This document shows positions 50,936-58,781 of a DNA stretch of 64,000 bases, piece by piece. This DNA comes from JAPLST01 sp964397565 (GTDB lineage Bacteria; Auribacterota; UBA3054; JAPLST01). The stretch covers positions 1 to 64,000 of the forward strand of contig CAYNJC010000006.1 of NCBI GenBank assembly GCA_964397565.1. The letters run 5' to 3'. Numbering within the stretch: position 1 is the first letter of the stretch; every line of letters begins with the position of its first letter. Made by a program: the position numbers and the translations under genes. The notes beneath the pieces were generated by a model. It was not told the DNA's origin. It was given only the letters and a program-made list of their open reading frames with translations, and made no database searches.

Positions 50936-52565
50936 ACAGCCCGGGATAGTTCGGCCCGCTGCCGCCTTCCGGCAAGGTCCATTCAATGTTTTGCAGCGGA
51001 TCCTTCACCTGACAGGTCTTACAGTGCAGGCAATTGGCGGCATCTATTTTGATCTCCGTGCCGTCGTCCGCCAGCGTGTACACTTGCGCCGGACAGAACC
51101 GCGTGCAGGGCGCGCCGTATACCGCCAAACACTCGCGCACACAACGGTCGGGATCCTTTATTTTCAAATGACACGGCTGGTGCTCGTCATGCGTGATGCC
51201 GGCATGAAACACGTCGGTTAAACGATCCAGTGCGAGCGCCTCCGGCATCTCTAATGGCACCTGCTCCTTCGCGCCCGGTGTCGCCGAAGTATCTTTCCGC
51301 AAACATTCGTGATCCGGATGCATGCGCAAGCGGCCCGGCACCACCCAGCCGCCCAGCAGCAAACTTGCGCCCGCCGCCAGCACGCCCGGCACCGCGCCCC
51401 ATGCAAAACAGGCGCGCACATTGCGCACCCGCTGCATCTGGCGCCAGCCACTGGTCGCCCGCAATCGCTGTGGGTAGCCGGCCAGGCTCGCAGGCGTTAC
51501 CGCGCCCGCCGCGAGCGCCTCTGCTACGGTGTCGCCGGCCGCAATGCCGGACTGAATCGCAAGGTGGATGCCTTTCAAGCGCACCGCGTCGAGCAAGCCC
51601 GCGCCGTCGCCGACCAGCAGCGCGCCCGGCGTCACTAATTCCGGCACCGCAAACAGGCCGCCCTCCGGCAGCATCTTGGCGCCATAGCCCACCACCCGCC
51701 CGTCGCGGATCAGGTCGCGCACCAGCGGATGCGCCTTGAACTTCAGAAATTCCTCGTGCGGATTGAGCCTGGCGTTGCGGTAGTCCAGCGCCACGACCAG
51801 CCCCAACGCTACTTCCGTCGGCGAAATGCCGTAGACAAAGCCGCCGCCATACGTGGCATAGTCCAGCGGATAGCCAAAGGTATGCACAATCGCGCCGGCC
51901 CGTTCCGGCCGCGCCGGTGTCTCAATGATTTCTTTGATGCCCACCGCATAGGCCTGTGAATTCGCATCCGCCGCCAACGCATGGCGCTCGATCAACCGCT
52001 GAGTCAACACGCCGCAGGCGCCTTCGCCCAAGACCGTAATCCGTGCGCGGATCTCCGGCCCGGGCTCGAAACGGTCCGTCGGCTGGCCATCCTTGTCAAG
52101 ACCCTTGTCGCCGACCCGCACGCCCACCACCGTGCCGTTCTCTTCCAACACCTCGGCCGCCGTCATTTCCGTGTAAATCTCGGCGCCGGCCTGCTCGCAC
52201 AGTTGCGCCACATATTTGCACAACAAACCAAGTGACACAATCGGAAAGCCCTTCGCCCGCAACGCCGGTGGCAGAAATGGAATGCGCAACGCGTGCCGCC
52301 GCGTCAGCCGGTAGAACCGTTCCTGGCGCACGTGCGACGCGACCGGCATGGCCGCCAGCTCTGCCTCCGTCAACAGCTCGCGCAACGGCACCGGGTCAAC
52401 CACCGCACCCGACAAAATGTGCGCGCCGACATGCTTGCCCTTTTCGAGAATCATCACGGTGGGCTTCGACTGCGCGGGGCGGCGCAACAGTCGCAGTACC
52501 GTGCTTAATGAGGCGACACCGGCGCCAACACACAAAACATCAACTTCTATTTGTTCGCGTTGCAT
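50934..52565 (-). CDS. Electron transfer flavoprotein-quinone oxidoreductase
   Basis: Passes electrons from reduced ETF to the membrane quinone pool. The 543 residues hold an FAD Rossmann motif (VLCVGAGVASLSTVLRLL), the family HILSGAVVDP segment, a second FAD contact (GALLVGDGAGLLDAVRLKGI) and the C-terminal [4Fe-4S] ligands in CTRFCPAQVY and CLHCKTCQVKDP, ending IEWTLPEGGSGPNY. The sequence is complete. The start ATG at 52565 follows AAGGAA. No ETF subunits are in the window. It has a sigma70-type promoter. Confidence 0.93.
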   Translation of the reverse strand: MQREQIEVDVLCVGAGVASLSTVLRLLRRPAQSKPTVMILEKGKHVGAHILSGAVVDPVPLRELLTEAELAAMPVASHVRQERFYRLTRRHALRIPFLPPALRAKGFPIVSLGLLCKYVAQLCEQAGAEIYTEMTAAEVLEENGTVVGVRVGDKGLDKDGQPTDRFEPGPEIRARITVLGEGACGVLTQRLIERHALAADANSQAYAVGIKEIIETPARPERAGAIVHTFGYPLDYATYGGGFVYGISPTEVALGLVVALDYRNARLNPHEEFLKFKAHPLVRDLIRDGRVVGYGAKMLPEGGLFAVPELVTPGALLVGDGAGLLDAVRLKGIHLAIQSGIAAGDTVAEALAAGAVTPASLAGYPQRLRATSGWRQMQRVRNVRACFAWGAVPGVLAAGASLLLGGWVVPGRLRMHPDHECLRKDTSATPGAKEQVPLEMPEALALDRLTDVFHAGITHDEHQPCHLKIKDPDRCVRECLAVYGAPCTRFCPAQVYTLADDGTEIKIDAANCLHCKTCQVKDPLQNIEWTLPEGGSGPNYPGL

Positions 52566-52605
52566 AGTTCCTTGCGTTAGGTTCCACTACAAATATCGTT
52601 GGGAT

Positions 52606-52635
52606 AGTGTACCACATCCGCGGCGTTTGTTTCAA
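52606..52635 (-). promoter_or_regulatory. Sigma70-type promoter of the ETF-QO gene
   Basis: On the minus strand TTGAAA (52630-52635) and TACACT (52606-52611) are 18 bp apart, with TGG before the -10. Confidence 0.6.
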
Positions 52636-52658
52636 GCGCCCCGCCCGCGTTGCTGAGA

Positions 52659-52711
52659 AAAACCATTGGCGACAAATGGTTTTGTACTGATTTGTTCGCG
52701 GCGAGCAAATC
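52659..52711. repeat. Paired palindromes
   Basis: AAAACCATT-GGCGACA-AATGGTTTT (52659-52683) and GATTTGTTC-GCGGC-GAGCAAATC (52689-52711, one G-T pair). The second has arms like the degenerate copy at 19101. The pair lies just after the stop of the minus-strand gene at 52710. Confidence 0.65.
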
Positions 52712-54896
52712 ATCGGTCTTCAAACACGCCGATGCAACGGCTGGTCACATTGGTGTTGTTCGCCGCCGCCGAGGCGCCCTGCGGCGCGTAGCGATCCGGG
52801 CATCCGCCATAGTCGGAGAAGATTGCCACATTCGTCTCGCTGGGCGGCTGCCAACTATTGCCGGCCGCTTCCGCGCCGACAAACACATAGTCATCTGTCC
52901 CGGCGAAATCCTCAAACTGCGCATAACTGCCGATGCAGGCCGCGCCCAGTGCCAGACCGACACTGTGATACGCATCATTGCCCGCCGCATCCTGCAGGCA
53001 TGTCACCGACGTGTCCCACGCCGCGCTTTGACATGCGGTCACGCGCCCGAGATACATGTCATCGCCGGCACCGTCGAGTAATGCGCCGGCCGCATCGTGT
53101 GCCGCCGCGCCTTGACAATAGCGTGTCGCACGATAGCAATCATTGCCGCGCCGGTCCACCAGCATGCCCGTGCCAAGATAATAGCCGACGCCCTGCGCAA
53201 ATTCGCCGGCCGTGTAGCGATCGTCGCCGGCGCAATCGAGCAACAGACCCAGCCCGCCGCTGGCTATCAGGCGAAAGCCCACGCCCGCCCCTTGCGCAAA
53301 CGAGTTGTACACGCCCGCCATGCCGTACACGCTGGGCGCGCCGGGCGTCGCGGCATAATAATCATTGCCGTCCAAATCCGCAAGGCAACCCTGCCCGCCG
53401 GGCAAACCAAGGCCTTGCGCGAAACGCTGGGCGTGATACACATCATCACCGGCCTCGTCAATAATCATGCCGCTGCCAAACAGGCCGACGCCCTGCACAA
53501 ATCCTTCGCCAATATAGGTGTCATTGCCAGCCATGTCCCACAGCATGCCGATGCCGAAAAAGCCCGCGCCAAGGCCCCAGCGCGGACAACTATAATAGTC
53601 ATTGCCGGCACAATCCATAATGACATCAACACCGGCGATGCCCGCCGCAACGCCCGGCCCGCGCGTCGCCACGTATTCATCATCGCCGGCCAGGTCGAGC
53701 ACCAGCGACAGCGGGCGCGCCGGCCCGGCCGTGCAGCGATCGGCGTAACTGTCATGCCCGCCGACATCAATGATCGCCAATGGTTCCGGCCCGTACGTGT
53801 TGCGCTCAGGTCCGCCCACAACAATCGTGCCCCAGCGACTGGTGATCACCGCCAGCAATGTGCCGCTGCAGCCGGGGCTGGTCAGTGCGGCGGTCGGGCG
53901 CGGGAGTTGCTGCACGGCATTGATCAGTGCGGCAATGCCCTCCGGCCGCAGCCACCGATCAAGGCGTTCAAGCGCCATTAACTGTTGACTGCCATTAACT
54001 TTTAGTGCCGATTGCAGCACCCGCCAGTTCGCCAGATAGCGCGTTGCATTGGTGTCATCCTGCAAGTAAAACCAGGTGTCCATCGCGGTGGCAAAATCGT
54101 CCGGGCTGGCGCACAGCGCGGCGACCTGCGCCGTTGAAAGCGCGGCAAAGGCGCGCACCACGTCCGCGCCGGCGGCGTCAAGATCCGCGACAAAGTCTGC
54201 CAGGGGATTTCCCACCGGCGTGGCGCGGTGCAGGTGCCCGTCACGCTGCACGCACGCCAAGGGTTGGCGCGCGCGCGCCGCCTGTTCGAGTTTCCACGCT
54301 TCGAGGTGCGCGCACGCCGACAGATCGCCCGGCCATTGCATGACATGATCGAGAATCGGCGTGTGCCAGGCATCCTGTGCGCGTTGCGTCGCCGCCACCA
54401 GCCGATTGGTGACGACCGGCAGCGCGGTCGTGATGGATTGCTCCCATGGCCTAGCCATGCGATCTGGTGCCATGCCTATGCATTGCCGCAATGCGCGCGG
54501 CGGCGCGACCGTCAGCGCCACGAGCTCGGGTGCGTTGGTCGGCAGCGTCGCACCCGGCAGCGCGCGCGCCACCGCGAGCCGCGCCGTCACCGCCGTCGGC
54601 CCCGGCAAGCACGCCGTGTGTAACACGCGCAGCACATCATCGGTGTTGGTGGCGAAATCACTGGCATTGCAGGCCAGGATCGCATCGCCCGGGCGGATGC
54701 CCGCCTGATCCAGCGCTTCACCCGGAATCACGGTCAACACGCGAATACAACGCGTGGCATTGCTGCCTTGCGCTTCGAGCCAGCCGCCGAGTGGGATTGC
54801 ATTGGCCGGCAACGCCCACGCCGCGCCGCTTACCGCAAGGCACAGTGCCGCCAGACAAATCCGCGCTCCCAGCTGTTTTGTTGTACGTGTCGTCAT
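52710..54896 (-). CDS. Exported PDZ protein with Gly/Asp-Asp-x-Tyr repeats
   Basis: A 728-residue exported protein. A signal peptide (about 1-30) is followed by a PDZ domain (about 35-110: CIRVLTVIPGEALDQAGIRPGDAIL), a mixed helical region (about 115-340) and a long repeat region (about 345-690). The repeat unit is about 24-30 residues: G-x-G-x-(L)-x-D-x-A-G-(N/D)-D-x-Y, often followed by F-x-QG-x-G. About ten units are seen. The regular Asp/Gly turns suggest a beta-solenoid that may bind calcium. There is no PEP-CTERM. The ATG at 54896 stands 6 nt after TATAAT. No protease triad is seen, and the function is unknown. Confidence 0.7.
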   Translation of the reverse strand: MTTRTTKQLGARICLAALCLAVSGAAWALPANAIPLGGWLEAQGSNATRCIRVLTVIPGEALDQAGIRPGDAILACNASDFATNTDDVLRVLHTACLPGPTAVTARLAVARALPGATLPTNAPELVALTVAPPRALRQCIGMAPDRMARPWEQSITTALPVVTNRLVAATQRAQDAWHTPILDHVMQWPGDLSACAHLEAWKLEQAARARQPLACVQRDGHLHRATPVGNPLADFVADLDAAGADVVRAFAALSTAQVAALCASPDDFATAMDTWFYLQDDTNATRYLANWRVLQSALKVNGSQQLMALERLDRWLRPEGIAALINAVQQLPRPTAALTSPGCSGTLLAVITSRWGTIVVGGPERNTYGPEPLAIIDVGGHDSYADRCTAGPARPLSLVLDLAGDDEYVATRGPGVAAGIAGVDVIMDCAGNDYYSCPRWGLGAGFFGIGMLWDMAGNDTYIGEGFVQGVGLFGSGMIIDEAGDDVYHAQRFAQGLGLPGGQGCLADLDGNDYYAATPGAPSVYGMAGVYNSFAQGAGVGFRLIASGGLGLLLDCAGDDRYTAGEFAQGVGYYLGTGMLVDRRGNDCYRATRYCQGAAAHDAAGALLDGAGDDMYLGRVTACQSAAWDTSVTCLQDAAGNDAYHSVGLALGAACIGSYAQFEDFAGTDDYVFVGAEAAGNSWQPPSETNVAIFSDYGGCPDRYAPQGASAAANNTNVTSRCIGVFEDR

Positions 54897-54902
54897 GGTT
54901 CC

Positions 54903-54908
54903 ATTATA
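54903..54908 (-). promoter_or_regulatory. -10 box of the PDZ-repeat protein, possibly leaderless
   Basis: A perfect TATAAT on the minus strand, 6 nt before the ATG at 54896. No convincing -35. Confidence 0.5.
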
Positions 54909-55044
54909 GTGAAATGACCGCGTCAGTGCCGCTGATGCAGAGACTCCCTGAAATCCCGATAGAGGGAAGAGGGTTGTGCCGTGACGTGCAGCCCCTGGCG
55001 TGGTTGTGCGCCGCGCGGGTGCGGCGGCGGCGCGCTTGCCAATC

Positions 55045-55080
55045 TCTCCTTCCATCCGGCCGTCGGCGGGACCGGTGGGG
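55045..55080. repeat. REP-like hairpin, degenerate
   Basis: CTTCCATCCGG and CCGGTGGGGAG pair apart from one bulged T, with the same outer bases as the hairpins at 7985 and 17552. Confidence 0.45.
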
Positions 55081-55136
55081 AGGATAGCGTCGCCGGCGCG
55101 CAGAACAGCATCCGCACATCATTGCGCCCGGCGTAA

Positions 55137-55145
55137 TGCTATACT
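55137..55145 (+). promoter_or_regulatory. Extended -10 promoter of the PAS-sigma54 activator, possibly leaderless
   Basis: TGCTATACT ends 6 nt before the GTG start at 55152. Confidence 0.6.
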
Positions 55146-55151
55146 AGGCGC

Positions 55152-56570
55152 GTGACCTCACGAACGCGCCATGTTCAACTGCCCGGCGGTGCCAAGCCCG
55201 CGCGCCCTATGCCGCGCGTGCCGCTCGATCATAACCTGACCAACGCCATTTTGGAAAGCATTTCCGAGGGTGTCTTCACCGTCGATCACGCCTGGCGCAT
55301 CACCAGCTTCAATCACGCCGCGGAGCAGATCACCGGCATACCGCGCGCCGAAGCCATCGGCCGTCCGTGCGCCGAAGTATTTCGCTCGAACATGTGCGAA
55401 ACCGCCTGTGCCTTGCGCCACACGCTCGGCACCGGCAAACCACTCGTCGGGAAAACAGGCTATATCATCAATGGGTCTGGCGCCCGCATTCCCATCAGCA
55501 TCACCACCGCCGTGCTGCGCGATGCGCGCGGGCGCGTGGCGGGCGGCGCCGAAACCTTCCGGGACCTGAGCGAAGTGGACGCCCTGCGGCAGGAATTGGC
55601 CGGGCGCTATCGCGTGGGCGAGCTGGTCAGCCGCAGCCCGCTGATGCAACGCATCTTTGAGGTTCTGCCGGCCATTGCCGCCAGCCCCAGCACGGTCTTG
55701 GTTCTGGGCGCGACCGGCACGGGCAAGGAATTGATCGCGCGCACGATTCACGCCTTGAGCCCGCGCCACGCCGGCTCCTTTGTGGCAGTCAACTGCGCGG
55801 CGCTCCCCGATGCGCTGCTTGAATCTGAACTGTTCGGCTACAAGGCCGGCGCCTTCACCGGCGCGGTTCAGAACAAAGCCGGCCGCTTTGCGCTGGCCAA
55901 AGGCGGCACAATCTTCCTGGATGAAATCGGCGCGGTGACGCCCGCGCTGCAAGTGCGCCTGCTGCGCGTGTTGCAGGAGCGGACGTATGAGCCGCTGGGC
56001 GCCACGCGGGCCGAGCGCGCCGACGTGCGCGTCATTGCCGCCACCAATACCGACCTTGTCGATGCCGTGCGCCGCGGCGCGTTTCGTGAAGACTTGTACT
56101 ATCGCCTGAACGTCGTGCGGATCGAGTTGCCGCCGTTGCGCCGGCGCACGGAGGATCTTCCACTCTTGGTCGCCCAGTTCATCGAGCATTTCAACCGCCT
56201 GCATGGCAAGGCGGTCCGTGGCATCGCGCCCGAAGCGCTGGCGTTACTGATGGCGCATGACTGGCCCGGCAATGTGCGCGAGTTGGAGAATTGCATCGAG
56301 CGCGCGTTTGTGTTGTGCCGCGGCGATGAACTCACCTTGGCGGATCTGCCGCCCGAGCTGCTGGCGGGCGTGGCGCATCCGGCCGCCACGTCCGGCCTGC
56401 GGGCGGCCCGCGCCGCCTTGGATGCGCACACGCTGCGCAGCGCGCTCGAACGCTGCGGCGGCAATCGCGCGGCGGCCGCGCGCGCGCTCGGCCTGCACAA
56501 GACCACCTTCTTCCGCAAGATCAAACAATTGGGCATCGCCCTGCCCGTGCGCGACGGGCGGCGCAAGTAA
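55152..56570 (+). CDS. PAS-domain sigma54-dependent activator of the ORP-like cluster
   Basis: A 472-residue activator: a PAS domain (about 28-145: LESISEGVFTVDHAWRITSF to SITTAVLRDARGRV) with Cys residues in RSNMCETACAL that could bind a metal or cluster; an AAA+ domain with Walker A GATGTGKE, the sigma54 loop GAFTGA (233-238) and Walker B GGTIFLDEIGA; and a Fis-type helix-turn-helix at the end (GNRAAAARALGLHKTTFFRK). The GTG start lies 6 nt after an extended -10. It stands directly before a cluster like the Desulfovibrio orange-protein operons, whose known activator DVU2106 is of the same type. It probably works at the promoter at 56755. Confidence 0.9.
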   Translation: MTSRTRHVQLPGGAKPARPMPRVPLDHNLTNAILESISEGVFTVDHAWRITSFNHAAEQITGIPRAEAIGRPCAEVFRSNMCETACALRHTLGTGKPLVGKTGYIINGSGARIPISITTAVLRDARGRVAGGAETFRDLSEVDALRQELAGRYRVGELVSRSPLMQRIFEVLPAIAASPSTVLVLGATGTGKELIARTIHALSPRHAGSFVAVNCAALPDALLESELFGYKAGAFTGAVQNKAGRFALAKGGTIFLDEIGAVTPALQVRLLRVLQERTYEPLGATRAERADVRVIAATNTDLVDAVRRGAFREDLYYRLNVVRIELPPLRRRTEDLPLLVAQFIEHFNRLHGKAVRGIAPEALALLMAHDWPGNVRELENCIERAFVLCRGDELTLADLPPELLAGVAHPAATSGLRAARAALDAHTLRSALERCGGNRAAAARALGLHKTTFFRKIKQLGIALPVRDGRRK

Positions 56571-56615
56571 AGAGCGCCGGGACGGGCGGCGCGCGGTCCC
56601 CCTGTCTGCCGCAAG

Positions 56616-56657
56616 TACAGTAGCTTTTATGAGTCTATTATCGCACAATACAGTAGC
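56616..56657. promoter_or_regulatory. Two TACAGTAGC boxes, 33 bp apart
   Basis: TACAGTAGC at 56616-56624 and at 56649-56657, three helical turns apart, in an AT-rich island about 100 bp before the sigma54-type site. They are candidate activator sites for the PAS-sigma54 protein encoded just upstream. Confidence 0.5.
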
Positions 56658-56754
56658 ATAAATAATACTATACTATCGCCACGCGGCGGCAGGCAAAAAG
56701 CCAACATGCTCGTGCGCAGTGGCTTGCGGGCGCGCCGCGGATCGGCGCGGCGGA

Positions 56755-56770
56755 TGGCGCGGAATGTGCC
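56755..56770 (+). promoter_or_regulatory. Candidate sigma54 promoter of the ORP-like cluster
   Basis: TGGCGCGGAATGTGCC keeps GG and GC at the right 12-bp step and the TGGC-CG frame of TGGCACG-N4-TTGCW, but has G12 and C16. The next ATG is 13 nt after the GC, so the start would be almost leaderless. Confidence 0.5.
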
Positions 56771-56782
56771 TCTCCATTGTTG

Positions 56783-57196
56783 ATGAAAGCCGCCTTTGCA
56801 TGTTGGCAGGAGCGCATCGCGCCCGTCTTTGATGTGGCGCGCCAGGTGCGCGTGGTCGACACCGCGCCGGACGCGGCGGCGGGCGGCACGCTCGTCGCGC
56901 TGCCCGAGGGCGCGGCGCGGCGTGCCACCCGCCTGGCCGAATTGAGCGTCGACACGCTGGTCTGCGGCGCGATCTCGCGCCCGGTGGAGGAGTTGGTCCG
57001 TAGTCACGGCGTGCGGATTATCGCCTTTGTGGCCGGCGCGACCGATGCGCTGATCCAGGCTTGGCGGGCCGGCCGGTTGCACGAGGCGGCCTATGCCATG
57101 CCGGGCTGTTGCGGGCGGCGCGGCGGCGAACGGCGCATGCGCCGCCGCCGTTGTGGCGCCGGCCGGGGCCGGCCGGGGAGCATGCGTGAAGCATGA
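56783..57196 (+). CDS. NifX/NifB-type (dinitrogenase Fe-Mo cofactor) domain protein
   Basis: A 137-residue protein of the NifX/NafY/ORP fold: FACWQERIAPVFDVARQVRV at the start, LAELSVDTLVCGAISRPVEE in the middle and VRIIAFVAGATDALIQAW. The end AMPGCCGRRGGERRMRRRR is Cys-Gly and Arg-rich; similar tails occur in relatives of this kind. The fold binds metal clusters non-covalently. The ATG at 56783 is preferred over TTG codons just before. It is the first gene of the cluster after the activator, behind a sigma54-type site. Confidence 0.78.
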   Translation: MKAAFACWQERIAPVFDVARQVRVVDTAPDAAAGGTLVALPEGAARRATRLAELSVDTLVCGAISRPVEELVRSHGVRIIAFVAGATDALIQAWRAGRLHEAAYAMPGCCGRRGGERRMRRRRCGAGRGRPGSMREA

Positions 57197-57244
57197 TAGA
57201 TTTCAGTTTTTAGTTTTCAGTTCACACAACCATAAGGAAACAGG

Positions 57245-57595
57245 ATGCCACAAGGAAACGGAACAGGACCAATGGGCGCGGGCCCAATGAGCGGGCGCGC
57301 GGCCGGCTATTGCGCGGGCTTTACCACGCCCGGCAACGCGAATGTGATGCCCGGCTGCGGGCGCGGCATGGGCTTTGGCCGCGGCGCAGGGCGCGGCGGC
57401 GGCGGCGGGGGCGGGCGCGGCTGGCGCAATATGTTTCATGCGACCGGCCTGCCGGGCTGGCAGCGCGCCGGCGTTGTTGCGCCCACGCCGGCACAGGAGC
57501 AACGCGCGTTGCACGCGCAGGCCGACGCGCTCGCGCAGCAGCTCGCCGCGCTGAAACAGCGCCTGAACGACCTCGAACCTGACGCACAGCAGTAA
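57245..57595 (+). CDS. DUF5320 family protein
   Basis: A 116-residue protein starting MPQGNGTGPMGAGPMSGRAA with GYCAGF, the clear signature of DUF5320. A glycine-rich middle (GRGMGFGRGAGRGGGGGGG) and a C-terminal coiled coil (about 80-112, ALHAQADALAQQLAALKQRL) follow. Genes of this family often stand beside NifX-like and MinD-like cluster genes in anaerobes, as here. Its role is unknown; it may be a scaffold. AAGGAAAC precedes the ATG. Confidence 0.85.
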   Translation: MPQGNGTGPMGAGPMSGRAAGYCAGFTTPGNANVMPGCGRGMGFGRGAGRGGGGGGGRGWRNMFHATGLPGWQRAGVVAPTPAQEQRALHAQADALAQQLAALKQRLNDLEPDAQQ

Positions 57596-57604
57596 TCTTG
57601 TTGA

Positions 57605-57640
57605 TGGCGCAGGACGTGTTACGCAACGCGCCCTGCGCCA
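57605..57640. terminator. Hairpin between DUF5320 and peroxiredoxin genes
   Basis: TGGCGCAGG (57605-57613) pairs with CCTGCGCCA (57632-57640). No T-run follows, so it may weaken rather than stop transcription or protect an mRNA end. Confidence 0.4.
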
Positions 57641-57673
57641 CCGCTCACCTCACCGTCACGTAAGGAGCAACGT

Positions 57674-58348
57674 ATGGAACCGACCGCACGACTACCACTG
57701 ATTGGCGAACCCGCCCCGGCGTTCAAAGCCGAAACCACGCAGGGGCCGCTCACGTTTCCTGATGACTTCAAAGGCAAATGGGTGGTCTTCTTCTCACATC
57801 CGGCCGATTTCACGCCGGTCTGCACGACCGAATTCATGACCTTTGCCGTGATGCAGCCGGCGTTCGAGAAGCGCAACTGCAAATTGCTGGGGCTCTCGAT
57901 TGACAGCACCTACAGCCATATCGCCTGGTTGCGCACGATCAAAGAGAAGATCGTGTACAAAACCATGAAGGGCGTCGAGGTCAACTTCCCCGTGATCAGC
58001 GATCTGACGATGGAGGTCTCGAAGGCCTTCGGCATGCTGCAGCCGTCGGCCAGCTCGACGCAAGCGGTGCGGGCGGTGTTCATCATTGACCCGCAGGCCA
58101 TTGTGCGCGCGATTCTCTACTATCCGCTCAGCAACGGGCGCAACGTGGATGAAATCATGCGGCTGCTGATCGCGATGCAGATGTCCGACCAGCACAAGGT
58201 CGCCACGCCCGCCAACTGGCAGCCGGGCGACGATGTCATTGTGCCGCCGCCGGGCTCGTGCGGCACGGCCAAACAGCGCACGGAAGCGCCTGCGGCTGAC
58301 ACCACGGTGCTGGACTGGTTCATGACGTTGAAGAAATGCCCGAAATAA
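57674..58348 (+). CDS. 1-Cys-type peroxiredoxin (Prx6/AhpC-TSA)
   Basis: A 224-residue thiol peroxidase that reduces hydrogen peroxide and organic peroxides. The peroxidatic Cys lies in HPADFTPVCTTEF at about residue 50; the family Thr and Arg (QAVRAVFIIDP) are also present. The C-terminal arm (about 165-224) is as in archaeal Prx6-type proteins. Further Cys residues (about 196 and 222) may act as resolving thiols. AAGGAG precedes the ATG at 57674. In this cluster it may protect oxygen-sensitive iron-sulphur or metal clusters. Confidence 0.93.
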   Translation: MEPTARLPLIGEPAPAFKAETTQGPLTFPDDFKGKWVVFFSHPADFTPVCTTEFMTFAVMQPAFEKRNCKLLGLSIDSTYSHIAWLRTIKEKIVYKTMKGVEVNFPVISDLTMEVSKAFGMLQPSASSTQAVRAVFIIDPQAIVRAILYYPLSNGRNVDEIMRLLIAMQMSDQHKVATPANWQPGDDVIVPPPGSCGTAKQRTEAPAADTTVLDWFMTLKKCPK

Positions 58349-58368
58349 TCTGGATAGTGAACGTTTGA

Positions 58369-58398
58369 CATTGAACATTGAACCTTCAATGTTCAATG
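58369..58398. promoter_or_regulatory. 14-bp inverted repeat before the ORP-like gene
   Basis: CATTGAACATTGAA-CC-TTCAATGTTCAATG is perfect over 14 bp. It could end the peroxiredoxin transcript or serve as an operator for the next gene, whose AGGAG lies 10 bp downstream. Confidence 0.6.
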
Positions 58399-58418
58399 TT
58401 GAAATTTAGGAGAATCAG

Positions 58419-58781
58419 ATGATGACGATAGCAGTAACGACGACGGGCACCACGCTGGACGCGCCGCTGGACGCGCGCTTTGGCCGCGCATCGCGGTTTC
58501 TCATGTATGATCTGGAACACGCCACCTTCACGTTGCTGGACAATGCGCAACGGCTGGAGGCGGCGCAAGGCGCGGGGATTCAGTCGGCAGAAGCGGTTGC
58601 GCGCGCCGGCGCCGGCGCGGTCGTCACCGGGCACTGCGGGCCGAAAGCGCTGCGCGTGCTGGCGGCAGCGGGGATTAGGGTGTACACCAGTGACGCGCCG
58701 ACGGTGGCGGCAGCGCTGGCACAGTATCGCGCCGGCACGCTGAGCGCGCTAACGGCCGCGGATGTCGAAGGACATTGGTGA
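58419..58781 (+). CDS. NifX/ORP-like small metal-cluster protein
   Basis: A 120-residue protein of the dinitrogenase Fe-Mo cofactor fold, the family of the Desulfovibrio orange protein. Typical segments are LDARFGRASRFLMYDLE, GAGIQSAEAVARAGAGAVVTGHCGPKAL and AGIRVYTSDAPTVAAAL; the glycine-rich GxxS/AxEA and TGHCGP loops border the cluster site. AGGAG stands before the ATG. The stop overlaps the GTG of the MinD-type ATPase gene (GTGA), so the two are coupled. Confidence 0.85.
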   Translation: MMTIAVTTTGTTLDAPLDARFGRASRFLMYDLEHATFTLLDNAQRLEAAQGAGIQSAEAVARAGAGAVVTGHCGPKALRVLAAAGIRVYTSDAPTVAAALAQYRAGTLSALTAADVEGHW

